Shown: piece by piece, positions 27,101 to 41,160 of the stretch | Layout of the letters: each line of letters starts with the position of its first letter | Position numbering within the stretch: position 1 is the first letter of the stretch | Origin: Eurosta solidaginis | Lineage: Eukaryota; Arthropoda; Insecta; Diptera; Tephritidae | Assembly: GCF_040869045.1 (NCBI RefSeq) | Contig: NW_027137007.1 | Span: forward strand, 1 to 64,000 | Reading direction: 5' to 3' | DNA: 64,000 nucleotides | Notes under the pieces: generated by a model | Seen by the model: the letters and a program-made list of their open reading frames with translations, nothing else | Told to the model about the DNA's origin: nothing | The model's database searches: none | Program-made: the position numbers and the translations under genes

Positions 27101-28850
27101 TAGATATGGACACTTATCCCTTTTAGTCGGTTAACCCCACCCACAATAGATATGGACACTTATCCCTTTTAGTCGGTTAACCCCATCCACTTTGACGTAG
27201 AAATTGAACCGTTAACGATAGAACCTTGTATGAGCTTGTGGATTAATATACACATAAAAGCCTACCATCTGCTAAAATAAATTCTTTTCTATCTTGCTTG
27301 GTTCAATAGATATGTATACTTATCCCTTCTAGTCGGTTAACCCCACCCACTATGACGTAGAAATTGAACCATTAAAGATAGAGCCTTAAATCAGCTTGAG
27401 GATTAATACACACATTAAAACCTATCATTTGCAAGAACAAAATCGATTCTATCTTGCTCGGTTCAATAGATATGGACACTTATCCCTTTTAGTCGGTTAA
27501 CCCCACCCACTTTGACGTAGAAATTGAACCGTTAACGATAGAACCTTAGATCAGGTTGTGGATTAATATACACATAAAAACCTATCATCTGCAAGAACAA
27601 AATCGATTCTATCTTGCTTGGTTCAATAGATATGGACACTTATCCTTTTTATTCGGTTAACCCCACCCACAATAGATATGGACACTTATCCCTTTTAGTC
27701 GGTTAACCGCACCCACTTTGACGTAGAAATTGAACCTTTACCGATAGAACCTTGTATCAGCTTGTGGATTAATGTACACATAAAAACCTACCATCTGCAA
27801 AAATAAAATCGAATCTATCTTGCTTGGTTCAATAGATATGGACACTTACCCCTTTTAGTCGGTTAACCCCAACCAGTATGACGTAGAAATTGAACCGTTA
27901 GCGATAGAACCTTGGACAGACATGTGGATTAATATACACATAAAAACCTACCATCTGCAAAAATAAATTCGATTCTATCTTGCTTGATTCAATAGATGTG
28001 GACACTTACCCCTTTTAGTCGGTTAACCCCAACCAGTGTCACGTAGAAATTGAACCGTTAGCGACAGAACCTTGTATCAGCTTGTGGATTAATACACACA
28101 TTAAAACCTATCATTTGCAAAAACAAAATCGATTCTATCTTGCTTGGTTCAATAGATATGGACACTTATCCCTTTTAGTCGGTTAACCCCACCCACAATA
28201 AATATGGACACTTATCCCTTTTCGTCGGTTAACCCCATCCACTTTGACGTAGAAATTGAACCGTTAACGATGGAACCTTGTATCAGCTTGTGGATTAATA
28301 CACACATTAAAACCTATCATTTGCAAAAACAAAATCAATTCTATCTTGCTTGGTTCAATAGATATGGACACTTATCCCTTTTAGTCGGTTAACCCCACCC
28401 ACTTTGACATACAAATTGAACCATTAACGATAGAACCTTATATCAGCTTGTGGATTAATATACACATAAAAACCTATCATCTGCAAAAACAAAATCGATT
28501 CTATCTTGCTTGGTTCAATAGATATGGACACTTATCCCTTTTAGTCGGTTAACCCCACCCACAATAGATATGGACACTTATCCCTTTTAGTCGGTTAACC
28601 CCATCCACTTTGACGTAGAAATTGAACCGTTAACGATAGAACCTTGTATCAGCTTGTGGATTAATACACACATTAGAACCTATCATTTGCAAAAACAAAA
28701 TCGATTCTATCTTGCTTGGTTCAATAGATATGGACACTTATCCCTTTTAGTCGGTTAAACCCACCCACTTTGACGTATAAATTGAACCGTTAACGATAGA
28801 ACCTTGGATCAGGTTGTGGATTAATATACACATAAAAACCTATCATATGC
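21156..28850. repeat. HOR family B, copy 3, longest (7,695 bp)
   Basis: This is the most complete copy: it contains all segments seen in copies 1 and 2. It aligns with copy 1 at offset 9,811 for about 6.4 kb with only scattered substitutions, for example TAATATAGAC after CTTGGGGAT at 25,450 versus CTTGTGGAT at 15,640. Its end section (27,620-28,850) aligns with copy 2 at offset 7,695. Confidence 0.92.
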
Positions 28851-29960
28851 AAAAACAAAATCGATTCTATCTTGCTTGGTTCAATAGATATGGACACTTA
28901 TCCCTTTTAGTCGGTTACCCCCACCCACAATAGATATGGACACTTATCCCTTTTAGCCGGTTAACCGCATCCACTTTTACGTAGAAATTGAACCGTTAGC
29001 GATAGAACCTTGGATCAGGTTGTGGATTAATATACACATAAAAACCTACCATCTACAAAAATTAAATCGATTCTATCTTGATTGGTTCAATAGATGTGGA
29101 CACTTTTTCCTTTTAGTCGGTTAACCCCACCCAGTATGACGTAGAAATTGAACCGTTAGCGATAGAACCTTTCATCAGCTTGTGGATTAATGTACACATA
29201 AACACCTACCATCTGCAAAAATAATTTCGTTTATATTTTGCTTGGTTCAATAGATATGTATAATTATCCCTTTTAGTCGGTTAACCCCACCCACCATAAC
29301 GTAGAAATTGAACTGTTAACGATAGAAGCTTTGATCAGCTTGTGGATTAATATACACATAAATACCTACCATCTGCAAAAATAAAATCGATTCTATCTTG
29401 CTTGGTTCAATAGATATGAACACTTATCCCTTTTAGTCGGTTAACCCCACCCACTTTGACGTAGAAATTGAACCGTTAGGAATAGAACCTTGGATCAGCT
29501 TGTGGATTAATATACACATAAAAACCTATCATCTGCAAAAACAAAATCGATTCTATCTTGCTTGGTTCAGTAGATATGGACTCTTATCCCTTTTTGTCGG
29601 TTAACCCCACCCACAATATATATGGACACTTATCCCTTTTAGCCGGTTAACCGCATCCACTTTTACGTAGAAATTGAACCGTTAACGATAGAACCTTGTA
29701 TCAGCTTGTGGATTTATATACACATAAAAACCTATCATCTTCAAAAAAAAATCGATTCTATCTTGCTTGGTTCAATAGATATGGATACTTATCCCTTTTA
29801 GTCGGTTAACCTCACCCACTTTGACGTAGAAATTGAACCGTTAGCGATATAGCCTTGGATCAGCTTGTGGATTAATATACACATAAAAACCTATCATCTG
29901 CAAAAACAAAATCGATTCTATCTTGCTTGGTTCAATAGATATGGACACTTATCCCTTTTG
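28851..29960. repeat. HOR family B, copy 4, partial
   Basis: It continues family B at offset 17,506 from copy 1, with the same order of monomers, and then departs near 29,960: copy 1 goes on to TTAAACCAACCCAC, whereas this copy continues into a long monomer with ACAATAGATATGG. This point marks the end of the B array. Confidence 0.85.
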
Positions 29961-32325
29961 GTCGGTTAACCCCACCCACAATAGATATGGACACTTATCC
30001 CTTTTAACCGGTTAACCCCATCCACTTTGACGTAGAAATTGAACCGTTAACGATAGAAACTTGTATCAGCTTGTGGATTAATATACACATAAAAACCTAT
30101 CATCTGCAAAAACAAAATCGATTCTATCTTGCTTGGTTCAGTAGATGTGGACACTTATCCCTTTTTGTCGGTTAACCCCACCCACAATAGATATGGACAC
30201 TTATCCCTTTTAGCCGGTTAATCGCATCCACTTTGACGTAGAAATTGAACCGTTAACGATAGAAACTTGTATCAGCTTGTGGATTAATATACACATAAAA
30301 AACTATCATTTTCAAAAACCAAATCGATTCTATCTTGCTTGTTTCAATAGATATGGATACTTATCCCTTTTAGTCGGTTAACCCCACCCAGTATGACGTA
30401 GAAATTGAACCGTTAGCGATAGAACCTTGGATCAGTTTGTGGATTAATGTACACATAAAAGCCTACCATCTGCAAAAATAAATTCGTTTATATTTTGCTT
30501 GGTTCAATAGATATGTATAATTATCCCTTTTAGTCGGTTAACCCCACCCACTATGACGTAGAAATTGAACCATTAAAGATAGAGCCTTAAATCAGCTTGA
30601 GGATTAATACACACATTAAAACCTATCATTTGCAAAAACAAAATCGATTCTATCTTGCTCGGTTCAATAGATATGTACACTTATCCCTTTTAGTCGGTTA
30701 GCCCCATCCACTTTGACGTAGAAATTGAACCGTTAACGATAGAACCTTGTATCAACTTGTGGATTAATATACACATAAAAGCCTACCATCTGCAAAAATA
30801 AATCCGATTCTATCTTGCTTGGTTCAATAGATATGGACACTTATCCCTTTCAGTCGGTTAACCCCACCCACTTTGACGTAGAAATTGAACCGTTAACGAT
30901 AGAACCTTAGATCAGGTTGTGGATTAATATACACATAAAAACCTATCATCTGCAAGAACAAAATCGATTCTATCTTGCTTGGTTCAATAGATATGGACAC
31001 TTATCCCTTTTAGTCGGTTAACCCCACCCACAATAGATATGGACACTTATCCCTTTTAGTCGGTTAACCCCATCCACTTTGACGTAGAAATTGAACAGTT
31101 AACGATAGAACCTTGTATGAGCTTACGGATTAATATACACATAAAATCCTACCATCTGCAAAAATAAAATCGATTCTATCTTGCTTGGTTCAATAGATAT
31201 GGACACTTATCCCTTTCAGTCGGTTAACCCCACCCAGTATTACGTAGAAATTGAACCGTTAGCGATAGAATCTTGGATCAGCTTGTGGATTAATGTACAC
31301 ATAAAAACCTACCATCTGCAAAAATAAATTCGTTTATATTTTGCTTGGTTCAATAGATATGTATAGTTATCCCTTTTAGTCGGTTAACCCCACCCACTAT
31401 GACGTAGAAATTGAACCATTAAAGATAGAGCCTTAAATCAGCTTGAGGATTAATACACACATTAAAACCTATCATTTGCAAAAACAAAATCGATTCTATC
31501 TTGCTCGGTTCAATAGATATGGACACTTATCCCTTTTAGTCGGTTAACCCCACCCACTTTGACGTAGAAATTGAACCGTTAACGATAGAACCTTGGATCA
31601 GCTTATGGATTAATATACACATAAAAACCTACCATCTGCAAAAATAAAATCGATTCTATCTTGCTTGGTTTAATAGATATGGACACTTTTCCCTTTTAGT
31701 CGGTTAACCCCACCCACTTTGACGTAGAAATTGAACCGTTAACGATAGAACCTTGTATCAACTTGTGGATTAATATACACATAAAAGCCTACCATCTGCA
31801 AAAATAAATCCGATTCTATCTTGCTTGGTTCAATAGATATGGACACTTATCCCTTTCAGTCGGTTAACCCCACCCACTTTGACGTAGAAATTGAACCGTT
31901 AACGATAGAACCTTAGATCAGGTTGTGGATTAATATACACATAAAAACCTACCATCTGCAAAAATAAATTCGATTCTATCTTGCTTGGTTCAATAGATAT
32001 GGACACTTATCCCTTTTAGTCGGTTAACCCCACCCACAATAGATATGGACACTTATCCCTTTTAGTCGGTTAACCCCATCCACTTTGACGTAGAAATTGA
32101 ACAGTTAACGATAGAACCTTGTATGAGCTTACGGATTAATATACACATAAAATCCTACCATCTGCAAAAATAAAATCGATTCTATCTTGCTTGGTTCAAT
32201 AGACATGGACACTTATCCATTTTAGTCGGTTAACCCGACCCAGTATGACGTAGAAATTGAACCGTTAGCGATAGAACCTTGGATCTTATTGTGGATTAAT
32301 ATACACATAAAAACCTACCATCTGC
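29960..32325. repeat. Transitional mosaic of monomers between families B and F
   Basis: This part has no full HOR copy. It holds pieces like the end of family B (30,000-30,660) and pieces that reappear in the 3,052-bp family (30,800-31,600 aligns with 34,540-35,340 at offset 3,738). A segment of about 0.5 kb at 30,690-31,200 is repeated at 31,696-32,206 at a spacing of 1,006 bp; anchors are AAATAAATCCGATTC at 30,799/31,805 and GAACAGTTAACG at 31,093/32,099. The monomers are otherwise ordinary. Confidence 0.8.
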
Positions 32326-33537
32326 AAAAATAAATTCGATTCTATCTTGCTTGGTTCAATAGATATGGACACTTATCCCTTTTAGTCGGTTAACCCCACC
32401 CACAATAGATATGGACACTTATCCCTTTTAGTCGGTTAACCCCACCCACTTTGACGTAGCAATTGAACCTTTACCGATAGAACCTTGTATCAGCTTGTGG
32501 ATTAATGTACACATAAAAACCTACCATCTGCAAAAATAAAATCGAATCTATCTTGCTTGGTTGAATAGATATGGACACTTACCCCTTTTAGTCGGTTAAC
32601 CCCAACCAGTATGACGTAGAAATTGAACCGTTAGCGGTAGAACCTTGGACCGACTTGCAGATTAATATACACATAAAAACCTACCACCTGCAAAAATAAA
32701 TTCGATTCTATCTTGCTTGATTCATTAGATATGGACACTTACCCCTTTTAGTCGGTTAACCCCAACTAGTATGACGTAGAAATTGAACCGTTAGCGATAG
32801 AACTTTGGACCGACTTGCGTATTAATACACACATAAAAACCTACCATCTGCAAAAACAAATTCGATTCTATCTTGCTTGGTTCAATAGATATGTATACTT
32901 ATCCCTTTTAGTCGGTTAACCCCACCCACTATGACGTAGAAATTGAACAATTAAAGATAGAGCCTTCGATCAGCTTGTGGATTAATACACACAAAAAGCC
33001 CTATTATCTGCAAAAACAAAATCGATTATATCTTGCTTGGTTCAATAGATATGGACACTTATACCTTTTAGTCGGTTAACCCCATCCACTTTGACGTAGA
33101 AATTGAACCGTTAACGATAGAACCTTGTATCAGCTTGTGGATTAATATACACATAAAAACCTGCCATCTGCAAAAATAAAATCGATTCTATCTTTCTTGG
33201 TTCAATAGATATGGACACTTAACCCTTTTAGTCGGTTAACCCCAGCCAGTATGACGTATAAATTGAACCGTTAACGATAGAACCTTGGATCAGCTTGTGG
33301 ATTAATATACACATAAAAACCTATCATCTGCAAAAACAAAATCGATTCTATCTTGCTTGGTTCAATAGATATGGACACTTATCCCTTTTAGTCGGTTAAC
33401 CCCACCCACAATAGATATGGACATTTATCCCTTTTAGTAGGTTAGCCCCATCCACTTTGACGTAGAAATTGAACCGTTAACGATAGAACCTTGTATCAGC
33501 TTGTGAATTAATATACACATAAAAACCTACCATCTGC

Positions 33538-33685
33538 AAAAATAAAATGGATTCTATCTTGCTTGATTCAATAGATATGGACACTTACCCCTTTTAGTCG
33601 GTTAACCCCAACCAGTATGACGTAGAAATTGAACCGTTAACGATAGAACCTTGTATCAGCTTGTGGATAAAAACCTACCATCTGC
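33538..33685 (+). repeat. 148-bp monomer, 12-bp deletion
   Basis: GTGGAT joins directly to AAAAACC, where the consensus has a 12-bp stretch (TAATATACACAT) between them. The same monomer is at the same place in F copy 2 (about 36,590-36,737). The same deletion appears near 40,133 in a different neighbour context, in the long monomer after GTAGCAATTG, so it was moved by exchange between monomers. Confidence 0.88.
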
Positions 33686-34005
33686 AAAAATAAAATCGAA
33701 TCTATCTTGCTTGGTTCAATAGATATGGACACTTACCCCTTTTAGTCGGTTAACCCCAACCAGTATGACGTAGAAATTGAACCGTTAGCGGTAGAACCTT
33801 GGACCGACTTGCAGATTAATATACACATAAAAACCTACCATCTGCAAAAATAAATTAGATTCTATCTTGCTTGGTTCAATAGATATGTATACTTATCCCT
33901 TTTAGTCGGTTAACCCCACCCACTATGACGTAGAAATTGAACAATTAAAGATAGAGCCTTGGATCAGCTTGCGGATTAATATACACGTAAAAACCTATCA
34001 TCTGC

Positions 34006-34165
34006 AAAAACAAAATCGATTCTATCTTGCTTGGTTCAATAGATATGGACACTTATCCCTTTTAGTCGGTTAACCCCACCCACTTTGACGTAGAAATTGA
34101 ACCGTTAACGATAGAACCTTGTATCAGCTTGTGGGTTAATATACACATAAAAACCTACCATCTCC
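34006..34165 (+). repeat. Canonical 160-bp monomer (reference example)
   Basis: This copy is close to the consensus and is used here to fix phase. It starts at AAAAACAAAATCG and ends just before the next A-rich boundary at 34,166. Relative to its start it carries the palindromes AATCGATT (9-16), GGTTAACC (63-70) and CGTTAACG (98-105), and an inverted repeat GGTTCAAT (28-35) with ATTGAACC (91-98). The TGACGTAG box lies at about 81-88. A ClaI-type site (ATCGAT) occurs once and a HpaI-type site (GTTAAC) twice, 35 bp apart. The choice of monomer start is arbitrary. Confidence 0.95.
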
Positions 34166-35377
34166 AAGAATAAAATCGATTCTATCTTGCTTGATTCAAT
34201 AGATATGGACACTTACCCCTTTTAGTCGGTTAACCCCAACCAGTATGACGTAGAAATTGAACCGTTAACGATAGAACCTTGGATCAGCTTGTGGATTAAT
34301 ATACACATAAAAACCTATCATCTGCAAAAACAAAATCGATTCTATCTTGCTTGGTTCAATAGATATGGACACTTATCGCTTTTAGTCGGTTAACCCCACC
34401 CACAATAGATATGGACACTTATCCCTTTTAGTCGGTAAGCCCCATCCACTTTGACGTAGAAATTGAACCGTTAACGATAGAACCTTGTACCAACTTGTGG
34501 ATTAATATACACATAAAAACCTACCATCTGCAAAAATAAATCCGATTCTATCTTGCTTGGTTCAATAGATATGGACACTTATCCCTTTCAGTCGGTTAAC
34601 CCCACCCACTTTGACGTAGAAATTGATCCGTTAACGATAGAACCTTAGATCAGGTTGTGGATTAATATACACATAAAAACCTATCATCTGCAAGAACAAA
34701 ATCGATTCTATCTTGCTTGGTTCAATAGATATGGACACTTATCCCTTTTAGTCGGTTAACCCCACCCACAATAGATATGGACACTTATCCCTTTTAGTCG
34801 GTTAACCCCATCCACTTTGACGTAGAAATTGAACAGTTAACGATAGAACCTTGTATGAGCTTGCGGATTAATACACACATAAAAACCTACCATCTGCAAA
34901 AATAAAATCGATTCTATCTTGCTTGGTTCAATAGATATGGACACTTATCCCTTTCAGTCGGTTAACCCCACCCAGTATTACGTAGAAATTGAACCGTTAG
35001 CGATAGAATCTTGGATCAGCTTGTGGATTAATGTACACATAAAAACCTACCATCTGCAAAAATAAATTCGTTTATATTTTGCTTGGTTCAATAGATATGT
35101 ATAGTTATCCCTTTTAGTCGGTTAACCCCACCCACTATGACGTAGAAATTGAACCATTAAAGATAGAGCCTTAAATCAGCTTGAGGATTAATACACACAT
35201 TAAAACCTATCATTTGCAAAAACAAAATCGATTCTATCTTGCTCGGTTCAATAGATATGGACACTTATCCCTTTTAGTCGGTTAACCCCACCCACTTTGA
35301 CGTAGAAATTGAACCGTTAACGATAGAACCTTAGGTCAGGTTGTGGATTAATGCACACATAAAAACCTATCATCTGC

Positions 35378-38300
35378 AAGAACAAAATCGATTCTATCTT
35401 GCTTGGTTCAATAGATATGGACACTTATCCCTTTTAGTCGGTTAACCCCACCCACAATAGATATGGACACTTATCCCTTTTAGTCGGTTAACCCCACCCA
35501 CTTTGACGTAGCAATTGAACCTTTACCGATAGAACCTTGTATCAGCTTGTGGATTAATGTACACATAAAAACCTACCATCTGCAAAAATAAAATCGAATC
35601 TATCTTGCTTGGTTCAATAGATATGGACACTTACCCCTTTTAGTCGGTTAACCCCAACCAGTATGACGTAGAAATTGAACCGTTAGCGGTAGAACCTTGG
35701 ACCGACTTGCAGATTAATACACACATAAAAACCTACCATCTGCAAAAATAAATTCGATTCTATCTTGCTTGATTCATTAGATATGGACACTTACCCCTTT
35801 TAGTCGGTTAACCCCAACTAGTATGACGTAGAAATTGAACCGTTAGCGATAGAACTTTGGACCGACTTGCGGATTAATACACACATAAAAACCTACCATC
35901 TGCAAAAATAAATTCGATTCTATCTTGCTTGGTTCAATAGATATGTATACTTATCCCTTTTAGTCGGTTAACCCCACCCACTATGACGTAGAAATTGAAC
36001 AATTAAAGATAGAGCCTTGAATCAGCTTGTGGATTAATACACACAAAAAGCCCTATTATTTGCAAAAACAAAATCGATTATATCTTGCTTGGTTCGATAG
36101 ATATGGACACTTATACCTTTTAGTCGGTTAACCCCATCCACTTTGACGTAGAAATTGAACCGTTAACGATAGAACCTTGTATCAGCTTGTGGATTAATAT
36201 ACACATAAAAACCTGCCATCTGCAAAAATAAAATCGATTCTATCTTTCTTGGTTCAATAGATATGGACACTTAACCCTTTTAGTCGGTTAACCCCAGCCA
36301 GTATGACGTATAAATTGAACCGTTAACGATAGAACCTTGGATCAGCTTGTGGATTAATATACACATAAAAACCTATCATCTGCAAAAACAAAATCGATTC
36401 TATCTTGCTTGGTTCAATAGATATGGACACTTATCCCTTTTAGTCGGTTAACCCCACCCACAATAGATATGGACATTTATCCCTTTTAGTCGGTTAGCCC
36501 CATCCACTTTGACGTAGAAATTGAACCGTTAACGATAGAACCTTGTATCAGCTTGTGAATTAATATACACATAAAAACCTACCATCTGCAAAAATAAAAT
36601 GGATTCTATCTTGCTTGATTCAATAGATATGGACACTTACCCCTTTTAGTCGGTTAACCCCAACCAGTATGACGTAGAAATTGAACCGTTAACGATAGAA
36701 CCTTGTATCAGCTTGTGGATAAAAACCTACCATCTGCAAAAATAAAATCGAATCTATCTTGCTTGGTTCAATAGATATGGACACTTACCCCTTTTAGTCG
36801 GTTAACCCCAACCAGTATGACGTAGAAATTGAACCGTTAGCGGTAGAACCTTGGACCGACTTGCAGATTAATATACACATAAAAACCTACCATCTGCAAA
36901 AATAAATTAGATTCTATCTTGCTTGGTTCAATAGATATGTATACTTATCCCTTTTAGTCGGTTAACCCCACCCACTATGACGTAGAAATTGAACAATTAA
37001 AGATAGAGCCTTGGATCAGCTTGCGGATTAATATACACGTAAAAACCTATCATCTGCAAAAACAAAATCGATTCTATCTTGCTTGGTTCAATAGATATGG
37101 ACACTTATCCCTTTTAGTCGGTTAACCCCACCCACTTTGACGTAGAAATTGAACCGTTAACGATAGAACCTTGTATCAGCTTGTGGGTTAATATACACAT
37201 AAAAACCTACCATCTCCAAGAATAAAATCGATTCTATCTTGCTTGATTCAATAGATATGGACACTTACCCCTTTTAGTCGGTTAACCCCAACCAGTATGA
37301 CGTAGAAATTGAACCGTTAACGATAGAACCTTGGATCAGCTTGTGGATTAATATACACATAAAAACCTATCATCTGCAAAAACAAAATCGATTCTATCTT
37401 GCTTGGTTCAATAGATATGGACACTTATCGCTTTTAGTCGGTTAACCCCACCCACAATAGATATGGACACTTATCCCTTTTAGTCGGTAAGCCCCATCCA
37501 CTTTGACGTAGAAATTGAACCGTTAACGATAGAACCTTGTACCAACTTGTGGATTAATATACACATAAAAACCTACCATCTGCAAAAATAAATCCGATTC
37601 TATCTTGCTTGGTTCAATAGATATGGACACTTATCCCTTTCAGTCGGTTAACCCCACCCACTTTGACGTAGAAATTGATCCGTTAACGATAGAACCTTAG
37701 ATCAGGTTGTGGATTAATATACACATAAAAACCTATCATCTGCAAGAACAAAATCGATTCTATCTTGCTTGGTTCAATAGATATGGACACTTATCCCTTT
37801 TAGTCGGTTAACCCCACCCACAATAGATATGGACACTTATCCCTTTTAGTCGGTTAACCCCATCCACTTTGACGTAGAAATTGAACAGTTAACGATAGAA
37901 CCTTGTATGAGCTTGCGGATTAATACACACATAAAAACCTACCATCTGCAAAAATAAAATCGATTCTATCTTGCTTGGTTCAATAGATATGGACACTTAT
38001 CCCTTTCAGTCGGTTAACCCCACCCAGTATTACGTAGAAATTGAACCGTTAGCGATAGAATCTTGGATCAGCCTGTGGATTAATGTACACATAAAAACCT
38101 ACCATCTGCAAAAATAAATTCGTTTATATTTTGCTTGGTTCAATAGATATGTATAATTATCCCTTTTAGTCGGTTAACCCCACCCACTATGACGTAGAAA
38201 TTGAACCATTAAAGATAGAGCCTTAAATCAGCTTGAGGATTAATACACACATTAAAACCTATCATTTGCAAAAACAAAATCGATTCTATCTTGCTCGGTT

Positions 38301-38430
38301 CAATAGATATGGACACTTATCCCTTTTAGTCGGTTAACCCCACCCACTTTGACGTAGAAATTGAACCGTTAACGATAGAACCTTAGGTCAGGGTTGTGGA
38401 TTAATGCACACATAAAAACCTATCATCTGC
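35378..38430. repeat. HOR family F, copy 2 (3,053 bp)
   Basis: It has the same monomer order as copy 1. All anchors are displaced by 3,052 bp, for example ATGGATTCTATC at 33,549 and 36,601 and CAGTATTACGTAG at 34,979 and 38,031. One extra G (AGGGTTGTGG at about 38,392) gives 3,053. Very few substitutions were seen. Confidence 0.93.
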
Positions 38431-39960
38431 AAGAACAAAATCGATTCTATCTTGCTTGGTTCAATAGATATGGACACCTTATCCCTTTTAGTCGGTTAAC
38501 CCCACCCACAATAGATATGGACACTTATCCCTTTTAGTCGGTTAACCCCACCCACTTTGACGTAGCAATTGAACCTTTACCGATAGAACCTTGTATCAGC
38601 TTGTGGATTAATGTACACATAAAAACCTACCATCTGCAAAAATAAAATCGAATCTATCTTGCTTGGTTCAATAGATATGGACACTTACCCCTTAGTCGGT
38701 TAACCCCAACCAGTATGACGTAGAAATTGAACCGTTAGCGGTAGAACCTTGGACCGACTTGCAGATTAATACACACATAAAAACCTACCATCTGCAAAAA
38801 TAAATTCGATTCTATCTTGCTTGATTCATTAGATATGGACACTTACCCCTTTTAGTCGGTTAACCCCAACTAGTATGACGTAGAAATTGAACCGTTAGCG
38901 ATAGAACTTTGGACCGACTTGCGGATTAATACACACATAAAAACCTACCATCTGCAAAAATAAATTCGATTCTATCTTGCTTGGTTCAATAGATATGTAT
39001 ACTTATCCCTTTTAGTCGGTTAACCCCACCCACTATGACGTAGAAATTGAACAATTAAAGATAGAGCCTTGAATCAGCTTGTGGATTAATACACACAAAA
39101 AGCCCTATTATTTGCAAAAACAAAATCGATTATATCTTGCTTGGTTCAATAGATATGGACACTTATACCTTTTAGTCGGTTAACCCCATCCACTTTGACG
39201 TAGAAATTGAACCGTTAACGATAGAACCTTGTATCAGCTTGTGGATTAATATACACATAAAAACCTGCCATCTGCAAAAATAAAATCGATTCTATCTTTC
39301 TTGGTTCAATAGATATGGACACTTAACCCTTTTAGTCGGTTAACCCCAGCCAGTATGACGTATAAATTGAACCGTTAACGATAGAACCTTGGATCAGCTT
39401 GTGGATTAATATACACATAAAAACCTATCATCTGCAAAAACAAAATCGATTCTATCTTGCTTGGTTCAATAGATATGGACACTTACCCTTTTAGTCGGTT
39501 AACCCCACCCACAATAGATATGGACATTTATCCCTTTTAGTCGGTTAGCCCCATCCACTTTGACGTAGAAATTGAACCGTTAACGATAGAACCTTGTATC
39601 AGCTTGTGAATTAATATACACATAAAAACCTACCATCTGCAAAAATAAAATGGATTCTATCTTGCTTGATTCAATAGATATGGACACTTACCCCTTTTAG
39701 TCGGTTAACCCCAACCAGTATGACGTAGAAATTGAACCGTTAACGATAGAACCTTTGATCAGCTTGTGGATTAATATACACATAAAAACCTATCATCTGC
39801 AAAAACAAAATCGATTCTATCTTGCTTGGTTCAATAGATATGGACACTTATCGCTTTTAGTCGGTTAACCCCACCCACTTTGACGTAGAAATTGAACCGT
39901 TAACGATAGAACCTTAGGTTAGGTTGTGGATTAATACACACATAAAAACCTATCATCTGC
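38431..39960. repeat. HOR family F, copy 3, collapsed (about 1,530 bp)
   Basis: It follows copy 2 to about 39,750, then jumps to the end of the unit (CCTTAGGTTAGGTTGTGG at about 39,912), losing about half of the unit. It has private indels: an extra C in GACACCTTATCC (38,474) and a lost TTT in CCCCTTAGTCGG (38,690). Confidence 0.87.
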
Positions 39961-41160
39961 AAGAACAAAATCGATTTTATCTTGCTTGGTTCAATAGATA
40001 TGGACACTTATCCCTTTTAGTCGGTTAACCCCACCCACAATAGATATGGACACTTATCCCTTTTAGTCGGTTAACCCCACCCACTTTGACGTAGCAATTG
40101 AACCTTTACCGATAGAACCTTGTATCAGCTTGTGGATAAAAACCTACCATCTGCAAAAATAAAATCGAATCTATCTTGCTTGGTTCAATAGATATGGACA
40201 CTTACCCCTTTTAGTCGGTTAACCCCAACCAGTATGACGTAGAAATTGAACCGTTAGCGGTAGAACCTTGGACCGACTTGCAGATTAATATACACATAAA
40301 AACCTACCATCTGCAAAAATAAATTCGATTCTATCTTGCTTGATTCAATAGATATGGACACTTACCCCTTTTAGTCGGTTAACCCCAACCAGTATGACGT
40401 AGAAATTGAACCGTTAGCGATAGAACTTTGGACCGACTTGCGGATTAATATACACATAAAAACCTACCATCTGCAAAAATAAATTAGATTCTATCTTGCT
40501 TGGTTCAATAGATATGTATACTTATCCCTTTTAGTCGGTTAACCCCACCCACTATGACGTAGAAATTGAACAATTAAAGATAGAGCCTTGGGTCAGCTTG
40601 CGGATTAATATACACGTAAAAACCTATCATCTGCAAAAACAAAATCGATTCTATCTTGCTTGGTTCAATAGATATGGACACTTATCCCTTTTAGTCGGTT
40701 AACCCCACCCACTTTGACGTAGAAATTGAACCGTTAACGATAGAACCTTGTATCAGCTTGTGGATTAATATACACATAAAAACCTACCATCTCCAAGAAT
40801 AAAATCGATTCTATCTTGCTTGATTCAATAGATATGGACACTTACCCCTTTTAGTCGGTTAACCCCAACCAGTATGAGGTAGAAATTGAACCGTTAACGA
40901 TAGAACCTTGGATCAGCTTGTGGATTAATATACACATAAAAACCTATCATCTGCAAAAACAAAATCGATTCTATCTTGCTTGGTTCAATAGATATGGACA
41001 CTTATCTCTTTTAGTCGGTTAACCCCACCCACAATAGATATGGACACTTATCCCTTTTAGTCGGTTAGCCCCATCCACTTTGACGTAGAAATTGAACCGT
41101 TAACGATAGAACCTTGTATCAACTTGTGGATTAATATACACATAAAAACCTACCATCTGC
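39961..41160. repeat. HOR family F, copy 4, rearranged tail
   Basis: It starts like the other F copies (long monomer with GTAGCAATTGAACC at 40,092) but goes at once to GTGGATAAAAACC, the 12-bp deletion that sits elsewhere in copies 1 and 2. It then follows F-type monomers with the ATCTCCAAGAATAAAATC boundary near 40,795. It ends where the 8,044-bp family begins. A similar collinear section lies at 61,500-62,400 (offset 21,821). Confidence 0.82.

Larger units (their letters stand above)
32326..35377. repeat. HOR family F, copy 1 (18 monomers, 3,052 bp)
   Basis: Counting boundaries gives 18 monomers: 206, 160 x5, 206, 148, 160 x4, 206, 160, 206 and 160 x3, which sum to 3,052. The marker GTAGCAATTGAACC lies 130 bp into the unit and recurs at 35,513, 38,567 and 40,096 (positions of AATTGAACC). 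The 148-bp monomer (33,538-33,685) has lost 12 bp between GTGGAT and AAAAACC. Confidence 0.93.

Noticed and set aside
30004..30015. 12-bp palindrome TTAACCGGTTAA as an operator-like site
   Set aside because: It is a chance extension of the common GGTTAACC palindrome by variant bases in one monomer (TTTTAACCGG for TTTTAGTCGG). There is no gene nearby to regulate.
34033..34042. Pol III B-box-like GGTTCAATAG, suggesting a tRNA-derived SINE origin
   Set aside because: It matches most of GWTCRANNC but lacks the final C. There is no A box at the right distance, no tRNA cloverleaf and no terminator logic. It is probably chance.
34033..34103. Hairpin or small RNA precursor formed by GGTTCAAT and ATTGAACC
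   Set aside because: The arms are only 8 bp with a 55-base loop and no extended pairing. This is too weak to call an RNA gene; it is kept only as a dyad observation.
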